Origin: Bacteroidota bacterium
GTDB lineage: Bacteria; Bacteroidota; Bacteroidia; Flavobacteriales; Flavobacteriaceae
DNA length: 64,000 bases
Assembly (NCBI GenBank): GCA_024279425.1
Contig: JAJRRO010000059.1
Coordinates: forward strand, 124,001 to 188,000
Direction: 5' to 3'
Shown one piece after another: positions 37,257 through 47,544 of the stretch (position 1 is its first letter; each line of letters begins with the position of its first letter). The notes beneath the pieces are model-generated. The model saw nothing but the letters and a program-made list of their open reading frames with translations, ran no database searches and was not told the DNA's origin. The position numbers were made by a program, and so were the translations under genes.

Positions 37257-39473
37257 TCACTTAGAACGCTGCCATAATTCCTCTTCAGTATACTCAGAAC
37301 CCTTTTCAGGTTTTTCATTTCGAAGCTCCTTGATTTTAGCTGGTCTTAAACCTTTTGGTTTATCTGAAAAGGCGTTTGAAACATACGAAATTATATCTGA
37401 GATGTCCTTATCGTCTAACGTCTTATTATTCACCAGTCCTGGCATGGCATGATTAAGTTCATATAACTTGCCATTTACATGAACAGGTCCCTTTAACCCG
37501 TGAAGTATAATCAAGGCCAAGTTTTTAACTTCGTCTATATGTTCAGAATGTACCAGTGGGGGTGCCATTCCCCGGATTCCTTCGCCGCCCATACCATGGC
37601 ATGACGAACAGATTTGACGAAATAGTTTGGACCCCTTGGTCCTGGTATCCTCTGTTAATGCTTTTTTCAAAAAAATAGGGTTGATTTTCTTCTTGATGCG
37701 TTGTTCCAAAATCTTGGCAATTCCTTTCTCTAAGGAATTGTCCTGGTCCTTCAATACATCCAATACTGTATTGGGAACTTCCCCCATGCCACTTAAAATT
37801 GCTTCCTGGAATATGGGATTATCACCATGTTTTTTTTCTAAATCATTCAATAGGGTCATAAATGGGTCTTTGGAAACCGAAACCCAGGTACCCATAGTAC
37901 TGGCTAGATATAAATCGATAGACAATTCATTTCTCAATAATAAATCATTGAATAGTGCGCCAGTATCAGAAGCTCGCTCGACAGAGGCAAATTCTTCCAA
38001 TAAAACAATGGCATGGGAGGCTACATCGGTCTCACTTTTGTCAGCCACTGCTTTCAACAAATCATATGTAAGCGCTTCCAACCCATTTAAGGTGTGCATG
38101 GCGTGGATTTGTGCTATAGGATTCTGACTATCAATTGTCAATTTCTGCAATTCGGCAACAACACCTTTCTGCTGCTTGTACACCAAATAATGCTGAGCAC
38201 GGTCACGAATCCAACCGTTTGAATGTTTCAATAACACCACCAATTCAGAGTCTGAAAGTAATTCCCAATCAGGAATTTTGGAAGGTATCATGTTTTGGTC
38301 GTCAACTTTTAAAATGCGTCCATAATTTACAATTGTATCTAATTGCATTTCCTTTGCCTTCTTCCTTAAATATGGACTTAAATAGGCATGATGGCCAAGG
38401 ACTCCCCTATGCATGTCCACAATATATAGACTTCCATCGGGCCCATTCGAAAGGCTTACAGGACGGAATCCTTCATCGAAGGAAGCCAAAAATTCCTTTC
38501 CTTGCCATGCTTGTTTGGCCAGAACGCTATCTCCTTTAAAAGTAAGTACATTACGCTTGATCAAATTGGCTTCAGGAACGCAAACAAACACATTTTGATC
38601 ATATCTCTCGGGAAATGCCCCTCCTCGATAAACCACAGGGCCACAAGCCGCGGTTACGTTGACCAACAAACTATCTGCATCCAAGATTCCTTTCTCATAC
38701 CCCCTATTGACTGCAGCTGCATGTAAAGGATATACTCTTTGGTCCTTGGTCAATAGTTCAGATATACCCGATTTTGGGATATGGTTTTGGTTTCGGATCA
38801 ATCTATTTGGCAGCATATAATCCCCAATCAATTGTCTGGTGTTATCATTATAATATAGCCTTCCAAAATTGTCTTGAGATATGCCCCATTGCCCCCTGAA
38901 CGATGTAGGTTCCTTAATCCATTCCCCATTTTTTCTTTGATATCTAAAATGTGACTTGGCATTGTAAATCCAGTTATCCACATTCATCATTAACCCATTG
39001 GGCTGGTGTTCTGGATTACCTTCAGCGGCATAAAGGGAGTCTACCAAAACGCGGTTTTTGGGTTCATCATTCTCAATTTCAACAAACCACAAATTTGGAG
39101 GCTCTACGTACAGCAAACCACCATAAGCGAATGCCAACGCTCTGGGAAGCACAAGACTATCTAAAAACACTTTGGAATGATCCATTACTCCATCCTTATC
39201 CAAATCTTCCAATATCTTAATGGTGCCGGTGGGATAATCTTCTCTATCACCATCAATATCACTCATGAATTCGGTCATTTCGGCCACCCATATTCTACCT
39301 TTGGCATCAAAATCCATAGCAACGGGCGCTTTCAATAGGGGTTCAGAAGCAATAACCTCCAAATTGAATCCCTCTTCAATTCGATAATCATCTAAAGGGG
39401 TTTTTGGTTCTTCAAAAGAAGGTTGGCAAGCAATAAATACTAAAAAAAGTAAAAAACAAAAGGGGATTCTCAT
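37257..39473 (-). CDS. PVC-type beta-propeller dehydrogenase with HEAT repeats and haem c, second copy
   Basis: A 738-residue lipoprotein (lipobox FIAC) built like the protein at 18969: propeller (FNLEVIASEPLLKAPVAMDF, GPDGSLYIVDMHRG), HEAT-like helices (about 400-600) and a C-terminal haem domain with CSSCHGMGGEGIRG (about 624) and LNHAMPGLVNNK as the Met-ligand region. It lies 70 bp downstream of the TRAP transporter gene dctM, so it may be the last part of the uronate operon. A role in periplasmic sugar oxidation is inferred, not shown. Confidence 0.82.
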   Translation of the reverse strand: MRIPFCFLLFLVFIACQPSFEEPKTPLDDYRIEEGFNLEVIASEPLLKAPVAMDFDAKGRIWVAEMTEFMSDIDGDREDYPTGTIKILEDLDKDGVMDHSKVFLDSLVLPRALAFAYGGLLYVEPPNLWFVEIENDEPKNRVLVDSLYAAEGNPEHQPNGLMMNVDNWIYNAKSHFRYQRKNGEWIKEPTSFRGQWGISQDNFGRLYYNDNTRQLIGDYMLPNRLIRNQNHIPKSGISELLTKDQRVYPLHAAAVNRGYEKGILDADSLLVNVTAACGPVVYRGGAFPERYDQNVFVCVPEANLIKRNVLTFKGDSVLAKQAWQGKEFLASFDEGFRPVSLSNGPDGSLYIVDMHRGVLGHHAYLSPYLRKKAKEMQLDTIVNYGRILKVDDQNMIPSKIPDWELLSDSELVVLLKHSNGWIRDRAQHYLVYKQQKGVVAELQKLTIDSQNPIAQIHAMHTLNGLEALTYDLLKAVADKSETDVASHAIVLLEEFASVERASDTGALFNDLLLRNELSIDLYLASTMGTWVSVSKDPFMTLLNDLEKKHGDNPIFQEAILSGMGEVPNTVLDVLKDQDNSLEKGIAKILEQRIKKKINPIFLKKALTEDTRTKGSKLFRQICSSCHGMGGEGIRGMAPPLVHSEHIDEVKNLALIILHGLKGPVHVNGKLYELNHAMPGLVNNKTLDDKDISDIISYVSNAFSDKPKGLRPAKIKELRNEKPEKGSEYTEEELWQRSK

Positions 39474-39543
39474 TTGCAGGGATGATTGTTAAGGGAATTT
39501 TATTGTGCTTTTCAGGGTAGCTTTATACCATTAAAATACAGGC

Positions 39544-40854
39544 TTATTCAATTAAACCAAAAGCCCTTGGCATCCAAAGAGACAGTTCGGGAATATAAGT
39601 AAGCAACAAAAGTACTAAAACCATAACAGCCAGCAAGGGCAATAGAGGTCTGATTACTTTTGTAACGGGTACTTTGGCCACACCACTTCCCACAAACAAC
39701 AATGTACCGACCGGAGGTGTGCACACTCCTATACATAAATTAAGAACAATGATAATCCCAAATTGAACGGGGTGCATTCCCAAGGCCATTGCTACGGGGA
39801 GAAAGATAGGAGTGAAAATCAAAACGGCCGGGGTCATGTCCATAAAAGTTCCTACGATGAGTAAAATGATATTGATCACCAGAAAAATAACAATGGGATT
39901 GCTCACATTGTCCAACAAGGCCGAGGTTAACATCTCGGGAATTCCCTCAAAAGAAAACAGCCAAGACATAGCCATAGAGGTTGCAATAAGGAACATAACG
40001 ATAGCCGTTGTTCTAGCGCTGCGCAGTAGCAAAGGCTTAAAATCGCTGAACTTCAGCTCTCTATTTATGAAACCCAATATTATCGCATAGACCACTGCAA
40101 TCGCCGCAGCTTCCGTGGCCGTAAAAATGCCCACTACAATTCCGCCCACTACAATTATTAACAAGGTCAAACTCAATATCGCCCTTCTAAAATCAAGAAA
40201 CAGTTTCTTAAAACTTACCCGAGGTGCTTTGGGCAATCCTTTTCGTTTGGCATATATATAAACCATGATCATCAGGGCAAGTCCTACCAATATTCCCGGA
40301 ATATATCCTGCTATAAAAAGTGCAGCGACCGAGGCCGTTCCACCACTGGCCAAGGCAAAAATAATCAGCACGTTGCTAGGCGGGATCAATAATCCAGTAG
40401 TTGAGGAACTAATATTAACAGCTGCGCTGAATTCTCTTGGATAGCCCTCTTTTTCCATTTTATCTGTGAGGGTGCTTCCTATAGCAGAGGCCGCAGCCAC
40501 CGCCGATCCCGAAATAGCCCCAAAGAGCATTGCGGCAATAATGTTTACAAATGCCAACCCACCGGGTAAACTTCCAATAAGGGATTTGGCAAAATCTATT
40601 AAGCGCTTGGCAATACCCCCAGTATTCATAATCTCTCCCGCCAAAATAAAGAATGGAATAGCCAACAAGGCAAAATTATCAATACCTGTGGTCATCCGCT
40701 GAGCGGCGGTGGTCGTAGCTGGCATAAAGGCCATATTCAACACCAAAGTCAAGGTAGTGGAAATGCCAATTGCATAGGCAACCGGAACCCCGTAGGCCAA
40801 TAATACGATAAAACTCAGAAAAAGAACTAGAATGCTAATGGTCTCTATACTCAT
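39544..40854 (-). CDS. dctM: TRAP transporter large membrane subunit
   Basis: A 436-residue permease with about 12 membrane helices. Family blocks are GIDNFALLAIPFFILAGE, GAISGSAVAAASAIGS, STTGLLIPPSNVLIIFA and FMDMTPAVLIFTPI. Together with DctQ and DctP it takes up an organic acid using the sodium gradient. The gene order dctP-dctQ-dctM directly after kdgA points to a hexuronate as substrate. It starts one base after the dctQ stop. Confidence 0.93.
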   Translation of the reverse strand: MSIETISILVLFLSFIVLLAYGVPVAYAIGISTTLTLVLNMAFMPATTTAAQRMTTGIDNFALLAIPFFILAGEIMNTGGIAKRLIDFAKSLIGSLPGGLAFVNIIAAMLFGAISGSAVAAASAIGSTLTDKMEKEGYPREFSAAVNISSSTTGLLIPPSNVLIIFALASGGTASVAALFIAGYIPGILVGLALMIMVYIYAKRKGLPKAPRVSFKKLFLDFRRAILSLTLLIIVVGGIVVGIFTATEAAAIAVVYAIILGFINRELKFSDFKPLLLRSARTTAIVMFLIATSMAMSWLFSFEGIPEMLTSALLDNVSNPIVIFLVINIILLIVGTFMDMTPAVLIFTPIFLPVAMALGMHPVQFGIIIVLNLCIGVCTPPVGTLLFVGSGVAKVPVTKVIRPLLPLLAVMVLVLLLLTYIPELSLWMPRAFGLIE

Positions 40855-40855
40855 T

Positions 40856-41326
40856 TTAAAAATTTAGTTTCTTGATATTGTAAATCGAAAAAAATATGAT
40901 CATAACACCCGATATGGGAACAATTGCGTAAACATACCCCAATGGGACTTGTAGTGCGGACGAAGTCTGACCAAGGGTCAAGGTGGTATATACCAAATTA
41001 CCTCCTCCAATAATCATTACAATCAAGGCAAAAAGTGCCATGATCATTTGGATTATTTTTTGCCGCTTTTTCCGTTTTTCCAAGGGCAATTTGCTCAATA
41101 GAAAATCCATGGACAAATGCCCTTCTTTACTCCCGTTGATATAAGCGGCTCCTAAAACGGTCAACCAAATCAAGGAAAACCGAGCAAATTCCTCAGTAAA
41201 TGAGCTGGATTGACCGACCACATAACGCGACACTACTTGCCAAACTACATCGATTACAAGTAATCCGAAAATAACCACCAAGAAGGTTTCAATAATCCTG
41301 TTAAGAGTAAGATAGATTTTTTCCAT
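40856..41326 (-). CDS. dctQ: TRAP transporter small membrane subunit
   Basis: A 156-residue protein with four membrane helices and the family sequence VVSRYVVGQSSSFTEEFARFSLIWLTVLGAAY cut here to its key parts: WQVVSRYV, EEFARFSL and the KEGHLSMDF loop. Its ATG shares one base with the dctP stop (TAATG), a sign of coupled translation. It forms the membrane complex with DctM. Confidence 0.92.
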   Translation of the reverse strand: MEKIYLTLNRIIETFLVVIFGLLVIDVVWQVVSRYVVGQSSSFTEEFARFSLIWLTVLGAAYINGSKEGHLSMDFLLSKLPLEKRKKRQKIIQMIMALFALIVMIIGGGNLVYTTLTLGQTSSALQVPLGYVYAIVPISGVMIIFFSIYNIKKLNF

Positions 41327-42330
41327 TAATTTAAGTTTATCTTGTCGATGATCGGTTTCAATTTAGGATCCTTCATCAAACGTTCCATTACCGGTTTCGA
41401 TTTTTTAACAAAGGGCTCTTTTTCGGGATAGATAAATTCGACTCCCGCTTTTTTGAGCATTTTCATATTCTCTACGACAGTTTCCTGCCAAAATTGTTTT
41501 TGTTTGGCAACACTTTCCTTGGCCGCAGCGTCTAGCCATCCCTTTTCTTCTTCTGATAGCAGGTTCCAGAATTTGGTCCCAATGATAACGACATCGGGCA
41601 CCATAGTATGTTCATCAAAAATATAGTATTTGCATACCTCATAATGATTGGAACTTACGAAGGAAGGTATGTTATTTTCGGCTCCGTCCACTACGTTTTG
41701 TTGTAGCGCCGTATACAATTCCCCATAGGCCATTGGGGTGGCCGAAGCTCCCAAGGTATTAGCCATGTCAACAGACATTTGATCGTTCTGCACTCTTAGC
41801 TTTAGCCCATCAAGATCATCGGGTGAATTAACCGGTCTGTCTTTGGTATAGAAACTTCTAGCTCCGGCATCATAAAAACAAACCCCGCGTAACAGAAATT
41901 CCGATCCACTTTCCAACAACTGTTTTCCTACTTCGCCCTCAAGGTTTTTGAACAAGTGCTCGCTATCGCGAAACAAGTAAGGTATGACCGTAATTTTATA
42001 TTCAGGAGCGAAATTCGACAATGCAGAAGCGCTGACCTTCGTCATAGCAATACTACCTATTTGCAAAAGTTCAAGGGCTTCTCGCTCGGTTCCCAACTGA
42101 CCATCGGGAAAAACTTTGATTTGTAGTTTTCCTCCCGACTTTTCGTTCAGTACCTTCTGCATTTCCAATATACCTTTATGAACCGGATGTGTTATGGGCA
42201 ATGAATGAGCAAAAAACAACATCTTTTTGTCCTTGGTCGCTGAACAGGATGACAAAACCATTGCCATAAGAATCATTGTCACCAACGAAAAGCGCTTACC
42301 CAACTTTATATATTTTGAAAAATGTCTCAT
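41326..42330 (-). CDS. dctP: TRAP transporter substrate-binding lipoprotein
   Basis: A 334-residue DctP-family protein with lipobox LSSC (anchored, since Bacteroidetes often tether such receptors). The core reads FAHSLPITHPVHKGI, LQIKVFPDGQLGTEREALE, DDLDGLKLRVQND with the conserved Arg that binds the carboxylate of the ligand, and ALQQNVVDGAENNIPSF. Context (kdgA, kdgK, uxaC and uxuA on the same message) makes glucuronate, galacturonate or an unsaturated uronate the likely ligand. It starts directly after the kdgA stop with no gap. Confidence 0.92.
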   Translation of the reverse strand: MRHFSKYIKLGKRFSLVTMILMAMVLSSCSATKDKKMLFFAHSLPITHPVHKGILEMQKVLNEKSGGKLQIKVFPDGQLGTEREALELLQIGSIAMTKVSASALSNFAPEYKITVIPYLFRDSEHLFKNLEGEVGKQLLESGSEFLLRGVCFYDAGARSFYTKDRPVNSPDDLDGLKLRVQNDQMSVDMANTLGASATPMAYGELYTALQQNVVDGAENNIPSFVSSNHYEVCKYYIFDEHTMVPDVVIIGTKFWNLLSEEEKGWLDAAAKESVAKQKQFWQETVVENMKMLKKAGVEFIYPEKEPFVKKSKPVMERLMKDPKLKPIIDKINLN

Positions 42331-43005
42331 TTAGTGTTTGTTTTGAAGGCGTTGGATAATTGCCAAGGTATTTTTAACGTCTTCCATTAACTTTTCAAAG
42401 TCGCCCTTTACGATGGTATCCTTGCTAATAAGTTTTGAACCCATACCCACGCAGGTTACTCCCGCATCAAACCAGGCCTTGAGATTGGACTCCTCGGTAC
42501 TAACACCTCCTGTTGGCATCACACTTGTCCATGGTTGGGGGCCTTTGATCGCTTTGACAAAACCCGGTCCATATGTAGAACCTGGGAATAGTTTTACAAT
42601 CTCACATCCCAATTCCTCTGCCTTGTTAATCTCAGTAAGAGAACCGCACCCTGGTGACCATAAGACTTTTCTACGATTACAGACCTTGGCAATATCTTCA
42701 CGAAGTGCAGGGGTAACAATAAAATTGGCTCCCATCTGCATAAACATGGATGCTGCCCCAGCATCTGTAATCGAGCCTACGCCCATAATCATTCCCGGTA
42801 GTTCTTTTATTGCATATTTATTAAGTTCAGAAAAAACCTCAAAAGCAAAATCCCCACGTGCGGTAAACTCCATCAATCGAGCACCTCCATCATAACAGGC
42901 TTTCAACACTTTTTTCCCCAATTCAATATCGGGATGATAAAAGAGAGGTACCATTCCCGTCTCCTTCATTACATTTGCTACTTCAATTCTAGAATATTGT
43001 GCCAT
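42331..43005 (-). CDS. kdgA: 2-keto-3-deoxy-6-phosphogluconate aldolase
   Basis: A 224-residue cytoplasmic class I aldolase splitting KDPG into pyruvate and glyceraldehyde 3-phosphate. The Glu base is in ARLMEFTARGDF (usual form EVTLRT), FIVTPALREDIAK follows, and the Schiff-base Lys is in CEIVKLFPGSTYGPGF; VMPTGGVSTEES binds phosphate. It follows kdgK by 18 bp and completes the shared lower pathway for both uronate routes in the window. Confidence 0.93.
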   Translation of the reverse strand: MAQYSRIEVANVMKETGMVPLFYHPDIELGKKVLKACYDGGARLMEFTARGDFAFEVFSELNKYAIKELPGMIMGVGSITDAGAASMFMQMGANFIVTPALREDIAKVCNRRKVLWSPGCGSLTEINKAEELGCEIVKLFPGSTYGPGFVKAIKGPQPWTSVMPTGGVSTEESNLKAWFDAGVTCVGMGSKLISKDTIVKGDFEKLMEDVKNTLAIIQRLQNKH

Positions 43006-43023
43006 AATCCGCTATTTCAAATA

Positions 43024-44070
43024 TTATCGGGCTACTCTTCCCGAGGCGTCGCCGCCCATTAATTTTTGTACTTCAGATACCGTAACCAGATTTGCATCAC
43101 CTTTTATAGTATGCTTTAAACAGGAAGCTGCTACCGCAAAATCCAATGCATTTTGGTCATCATCCGGGTACTGAAGCAATCCATAGATCAAACCACCCAT
43201 AAAACTATCTCCACCACCAACTCTATCGACAATATCGGTGATTTGATATTGACGTGTTTCGAACATATTCTTACCATCGTATAAAACCCCTGCCCATGTA
43301 TTGTGAGATGCTGAAATAGATCCTCTTAAAGTTGTAATTACTTTTTTAGCCCTTGGGAATTTTGTCATCATTTGTTCACATACCGATAAAAAGGCCTCGG
43401 CTTTCACATCATGTCCTTGTGTCGTAATATCCAAGCCCTCAGGTTTGATACCAAAATGCTTTTCAGCATCTTCTTCGTTTCCTAAAATGATATCACAATA
43501 CGAAGTCAATTCAGTCATAATAGTTTCCCTGTCACCTCCGTATTGCCATAGTTTTGCACGGTAATTCAAATCGGTAGAAATAGTGATCCCTTTAGAGCTT
43601 GCAGCTTTCACTGCTTCTAAACATACATCCGCTGCTCCTTGTGAAATGGCCGGTGTAATACCGGTCCAATGGAACCATTCTACATCTTCAAAAACAGCAT
43701 CCCAATCAATCATTCCCAATTCAATTTCCGCTATAGCAGAATGCGCTCTGTCATACACCACTTTACTGCCTCTACTTACTGCGCCGGTCTCTAAAAAATA
43801 AATACCTAAACGATCACCCCCGTAAACTATTTTATCGACACCTACACCTCGTTTACGCATTTCCATCATAGCGCATTCCCCAATATCATTTTTTGGTAAT
43901 CGAGTTACAAAATCTACAGGCACACCATAATTGGCTAGTGATACTGCCACATTAGACTCACCGCCCCCATAAACAACATCAAAATTATTTGCTTGTGAAA
44001 ACCTTAAAAATCCTGGAGGGGACAATCTTAACATTATCTCTCCGAAGGTCACTACTTTTTTCATGCTCAA
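43024..44070 (-). CDS. kdgK: 2-keto-3-deoxygluconate kinase (PfkB family)
   Basis: A 348-residue ribokinase-fold enzyme that phosphorylates KDG. Family features are VVTFGEIMLRLSPPG at the start, FDVVYGGGESNVAVSLA (sugar lid), ILGNEEDAEKHFG, and the PfkB signature DRVGGGDSFMGGLIYGL with the catalytic Asp. The start MSMKKV may be two codons later. It lies 11 bp after uxaC on the same strand. Confidence 0.93.
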   Translation of the reverse strand: MSMKKVVTFGEIMLRLSPPGFLRFSQANNFDVVYGGGESNVAVSLANYGVPVDFVTRLPKNDIGECAMMEMRKRGVGVDKIVYGGDRLGIYFLETGAVSRGSKVVYDRAHSAIAEIELGMIDWDAVFEDVEWFHWTGITPAISQGAADVCLEAVKAASSKGITISTDLNYRAKLWQYGGDRETIMTELTSYCDIILGNEEDAEKHFGIKPEGLDITTQGHDVKAEAFLSVCEQMMTKFPRAKKVITTLRGSISASHNTWAGVLYDGKNMFETRQYQITDIVDRVGGGDSFMGGLIYGLLQYPDDDQNALDFAVAASCLKHTIKGDANLVTVSEVQKLMGGDASGRVAR

Positions 44071-44081
44071 TCAATTTTGTA

Positions 44082-45488
44082 TTAAAAATTAAAATATTCT
44101 TTTGCGTTGTTATAACTAATGTCCTGTACAATTTTACCAATCCAGTCCATATCATTGGGTAATTCTCCGTTTTTGATGTCATTCCCAAAAAGATTGCAAA
44201 GAATACGTCTAAAATATTCGTGTCTTGGGTAGGAAAGAAAACTTCTTGAATCTGTTAACATCCCAACAAAACAGCTTAGCAATCCTATACTTGACAGTGC
44301 ATTCATTTGTTTTTCCATACCGTCTTTTTGATCCAAAAACCACCAACCGGAACCGAACTGTACCTTTCCTTTGATACTGCCATCATTAAAATTTCCAATC
44401 ATGGCTGCCATAATCTCATTGTCTGCCGGATTTAAATTGTATATAATGGTCTTTGTCAATGCATTTTTACTGTCCAATGTATTCAAGAATTTAGACAGAT
44501 TCTGGGCTTGGGGATAATCTCCAATGGAATCCCAACCCGTATTGGGTCCCAAAACTTGGTGCATACGACTATTGTTATTTCTAAGGGCCCCCAAATGAAA
44601 TTGCTGCACCCAACCAAATTCGTGATAGGTCTCTGAAAGAAACAGAAGAATAGCGCTTTGAAATTTTTCCGCTTCGTCGTCCGTTATGCTCTGTCCGTCC
44701 CTTTTCCTTTTGAAAATCGATTTTACCTCAGATTCAGTAAAGTCCTCAGCGCTCATATGCTCAAGGCCATGATCACAAAGCCGACATCCGTTTTCATGAA
44801 AGAAGCTTATTCTATTTCTTAGTGCATCGCAAAGTTCATCATAGGTGCCAATGGATTTTCCCGTGACTGTTCCCAACGTATCCAGGTAATCGTTGTATGC
44901 ATTGGTTCGTATAAAAACTGCCTCATCAGGCCTGAATGCCGTACCTACTTTAGTCTTAAAATTACTTTTCGCAATTTTTCGATGATGTTCCAAAGAATCT
45001 GTTGGCCCTTCTGTTGTGCACAGTACCTCGACATTCATCTTGGACAATAAATTTTGGCAACTAAAATCTGGAGTTCCCAATTTTTCAGAGGCTTCCTTGA
45101 ACACAAAGTCCGCATTTTTAGCGTTTAAAAGATCTTCAATCCCAAAATATCTATCAAGCTCCATATGGGTCCAATGGTAAAGAGGGTTGCGCAATGTGTA
45201 AGGGACCGTATAGGCCCACTTCTGAAACTTCTCTAAATCATTGGCGCTGCCTGTAATATATTTTTCATCTATTCCCATGGTGCGCATGGCCCTCCATTTG
45301 TAATGATCACCATTGATCCATACTTCTGTAATGTTCTGGAAGGTTTTATTTTCGGCTATTTCATTTGGAGGTAAGTGGTTATGATAGTCTATAATCGGCA
45401 TTTTAGCCGCATATCCATGATAAAGTTCTTCGGCATATGCATTGTCCAATAAGAAATTATCTTGAATGAATTTTGTATTGTTTCCCAT
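44082..45488 (-). CDS. uxaC: Glucuronate (uronate) isomerase
   Basis: A 468-residue enzyme that converts glucuronate to fructuronate or galacturonate to tagaturonate. The amidohydrolase-type metal motif is IDYHNHLPPNEIAENKTF near the N-terminus; EVLCTTEGPTDSLEHH, HLGALRNNNSRMH and GWWFLDQKDGME are further UxaC blocks. I take the ATG at 45488 (MGNNTKFIQ) rather than 45563, because the longer version would overlap uxuA by 56 bp and adds residues with no family likeness; the chosen start leaves a 19-bp gap. Confidence 0.94.
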   Translation of the reverse strand: MGNNTKFIQDNFLLDNAYAEELYHGYAAKMPIIDYHNHLPPNEIAENKTFQNITEVWINGDHYKWRAMRTMGIDEKYITGSANDLEKFQKWAYTVPYTLRNPLYHWTHMELDRYFGIEDLLNAKNADFVFKEASEKLGTPDFSCQNLLSKMNVEVLCTTEGPTDSLEHHRKIAKSNFKTKVGTAFRPDEAVFIRTNAYNDYLDTLGTVTGKSIGTYDELCDALRNRISFFHENGCRLCDHGLEHMSAEDFTESEVKSIFKRKRDGQSITDDEAEKFQSAILLFLSETYHEFGWVQQFHLGALRNNNSRMHQVLGPNTGWDSIGDYPQAQNLSKFLNTLDSKNALTKTIIYNLNPADNEIMAAMIGNFNDGSIKGKVQFGSGWWFLDQKDGMEKQMNALSSIGLLSCFVGMLTDSRSFLSYPRHEYFRRILCNLFGNDIKNGELPNDMDWIGKIVQDISYNNAKEYFNF

Positions 45489-45507
45489 TTTGTAAACGTT
45501 ACTATTC

Positions 45508-46692
45508 TTAATCCAATAATCTGCTAATGCCCACTTCAAGCCCTCTAAGTTCGGCCAAGCCACGTAAACGACCTATGCCTGAATAACCAGGGTTGGTTTT
45601 CTTTGCCAAATCATCGAGCATTTGATGCCCATGATCGGGGCGCATTGGAATGGCCGCATCTGCCCTTCCTTTAGCAACTCTTCGTCCTTGCTCTAGCAAT
45701 ACTTCCTTTATAATGGCGTACATATCTACGTCACCTTCTAAATGATTGGCTTCGTGGAAATTTCCCTGGGCATCTCTTTGGGTGCTTCTTAAATGTAAAA
45801 AATGTACACGGTCCGCAAACCGTTTGAATATTTGAACGAGGTCATTATCGGCTCTTACGCCCAATGAACCCGTGCAAAAAGTAATGCCATTAGAGATATT
45901 TGGCACTTGTTCAAATAGGTATGCATAATCTTCTTCCGTGCTTACAACTCTCGGCAAGCCTAAAATAGGAAATGGTGGGTCGTCTGGGTGAATGCACATC
46001 AACACCCCACTTTGGCCAGCAATGGGGATTATCTCTTTTAAAAATAACACCAAATGCTTTTTTAATGTATCAGCGTCAATATTATTATAAGTATCCAAAG
46101 CTTGCTGAAATTGTCCCAGCGTATATCCCTCTTCGGCCCCTGGTAGCCCTGCAATGATATTATTTACCAATACTGTTCTTTCCTTTTCAGAAAGTGATTC
46201 GAAATAGGATTTGGCCTCCTGTTGTTGTTGTTCGGTATAGGCGTTTTCGGCACCTGGTCTTTGTAAAAGGTACAATTCAAAAGCAGCAAATGCATTTACC
46301 TCAAATCGTAAGGCTTTAGATCCATCTTCAACTTCAAAATCCAATGAAGTTCTGGTCCAATCCAAAATAGGCATGAAATTATAGCATATGACGTTAATAC
46401 CACAGCTGGCCAAATTCTGAATACTGGCTTTATAATTATCCAAATACAATTGAAAATCTTCCGAACGGGTCTTTATATTTTCATGGACCGGAATACTTTC
46501 TACCACACTCCATTCAAGACCGGCATCCTCAATCAAATTTTTGCGCTCATTTATGGCCTCGATCGTCCAGACTTGTCCATTTGGAATTTGATGCAATGCG
46601 GAAACGACTCCCGTCGCTCCTGCCTGTTTTATATCATTTAATGAGACTGGATCATTAGGCCCATACCATCTCCATGTTTGTTTCATCTTCAT
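45508..46692 (-). CDS. uxuA: Mannonate dehydratase
   Basis: A 394-residue TIM-barrel enzyme that dehydrates D-mannonate to KDG. The N-terminus [19 protein letters not shown] and blocks [32 protein letters not shown] (metal ligands His and Asp), [29 protein letters not shown] and MRPDHGHQM are those of UxuA. It is 30 bp downstream of the SDR reductase that supplies mannonate. Confidence 0.95.
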   Translation of the reverse strand: MKMKQTWRWYGPNDPVSLNDIKQAGATGVVSALHQIPNGQVWTIEAINERKNLIEDAGLEWSVVESIPVHENIKTRSEDFQLYLDNYKASIQNLASCGINVICYNFMPILDWTRTSLDFEVEDGSKALRFEVNAFAAFELYLLQRPGAENAYTEQQQQEAKSYFESLSEKERTVLVNNIIAGLPGAEEGYTLGQFQQALDTYNNIDADTLKKHLVLFLKEIIPIAGQSGVLMCIHPDDPPFPILGLPRVVSTEEDYAYLFEQVPNISNGITFCTGSLGVRADNDLVQIFKRFADRVHFLHLRSTQRDAQGNFHEANHLEGDVDMYAIIKEVLLEQGRRVAKGRADAAIPMRPDHGHQMLDDLAKKTNPGYSGIGRLRGLAELRGLEVGISRLLD

Positions 46693-46722
46693 TTTAAACT
46701 CTTATATTGAATTATTGGGAAA

Positions 46723-47544
46723 CTACACCCCACTAAAGGCACTAAATCCACCATCGATGGGAACAATGGTCCCCGTTACAAAAGAAGCGGCATCGCTTAT
46801 GAGCCAGTGAATGGCCCCGTTGAGCTCGTCCGCATTTCCAAACCGTTTCATCGGGGTGTTTCTTATAATCGTATTTCCCCTATCGGTATAGCTACCATCA
46901 GGATTGGTCAAAAGGGCACGATTTTGATTTCCAATAAAAAATCCCGGGGCTATGGCATTTACGCGTACGCTTCCATCAAACTTAAATGCCATTTCAGTAG
47001 CCATCCATTTGGTAAAGATGTCTATGGCTGCCTTTGAAGTCGAATATCCAACAACTCTGGTAATGGCCTGAGTTGCAGCCATCGACGAGATGTTTATGAT
47101 GCTCCCAGACTTTTGGTCGGCCATGACCTCACCAAAGACCATTGAGGGTAATACCGATCCATCTAGATTCAACTCAGATACTTTTTTGAAATCCTCCATT
47201 TTAAGGTCAAAAATAGTCTGGTCTTCGCCAATTGTCGCACCTGGCATGTTTCCACCCGCAGCATTGATCAGCACATCAATTTTATTCCATTTTTCCAGAA
47301 CCTCGGTTTTGGCTTTATCAAGGTGCTCTTTGTCCAAAACGCTTCCGACAATACCAATGACATTTGAGCTTATCTTTTTTAATTCGGAGACTCTTTTCTC
47401 CACACTTTCAGGAAACAAATCCAATATCACAATTTTTGCCCCCTGTGTAATCAAGTAGGCTGCCATACTACCCCCTAATGCCCCTGCACCTCCGGTTATC
47501 ACAATTACCTTTTCTGAAATATCGAATAAATTTATTTTGTTCAT
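46723..47544 (-). CDS. SDR-type fructuronate reductase (mannonate oxidoreductase)
   Basis: A 273-residue short-chain dehydrogenase that, by context and family, reduces fructuronate to mannonate in place of the unrelated long-chain UxuB. Motifs: ITGGAGALGGSMA for NAD(P), NAAGG, catalytic Ser in IINISSMAATQ, and GYSTSKAA for Tyr and Lys. The C-terminal GTIVPIDGGFSAFSGV fits the group. It is the first gene of the uronate operon uxuB-like/uxuA/uxaC/kdgK/kdgA/dctPQM. A 7-codon leader frame and a LacI operator lie upstream. Confidence 0.85.
   Translation of the reverse strand: MNKINLFDISEKVIVITGGAGALGGSMAAYLITQGAKIVILDLFPESVEKRVSELKKISSNVIGIVGSVLDKEHLDKAKTEVLEKWNKIDVLINAAGGNMPGATIGEDQTIFDLKMEDFKKVSELNLDGSVLPSMVFGEVMADQKSGSIINISSMAATQAITRVVGYSTSKAAIDIFTKWMATEMAFKFDGSVRVNAIAPGFFIGNQNRALLTNPDGSYTDRGNTIIRNTPMKRFGNADELNGAIHWLISDAASFVTGTIVPIDGGFSAFSGV

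Noticed and set aside
37627-38127. 166-codon plus-strand frame inside the haem c propeller gene
   Set aside because: Antisense shadow; the minus-strand frame encodes a clear conserved protein.
45489-45563. Longer N-terminus for uxaC from the ATG at 45563
   Set aside because: It would overlap uxuA and adds residues unlike any UxaC.
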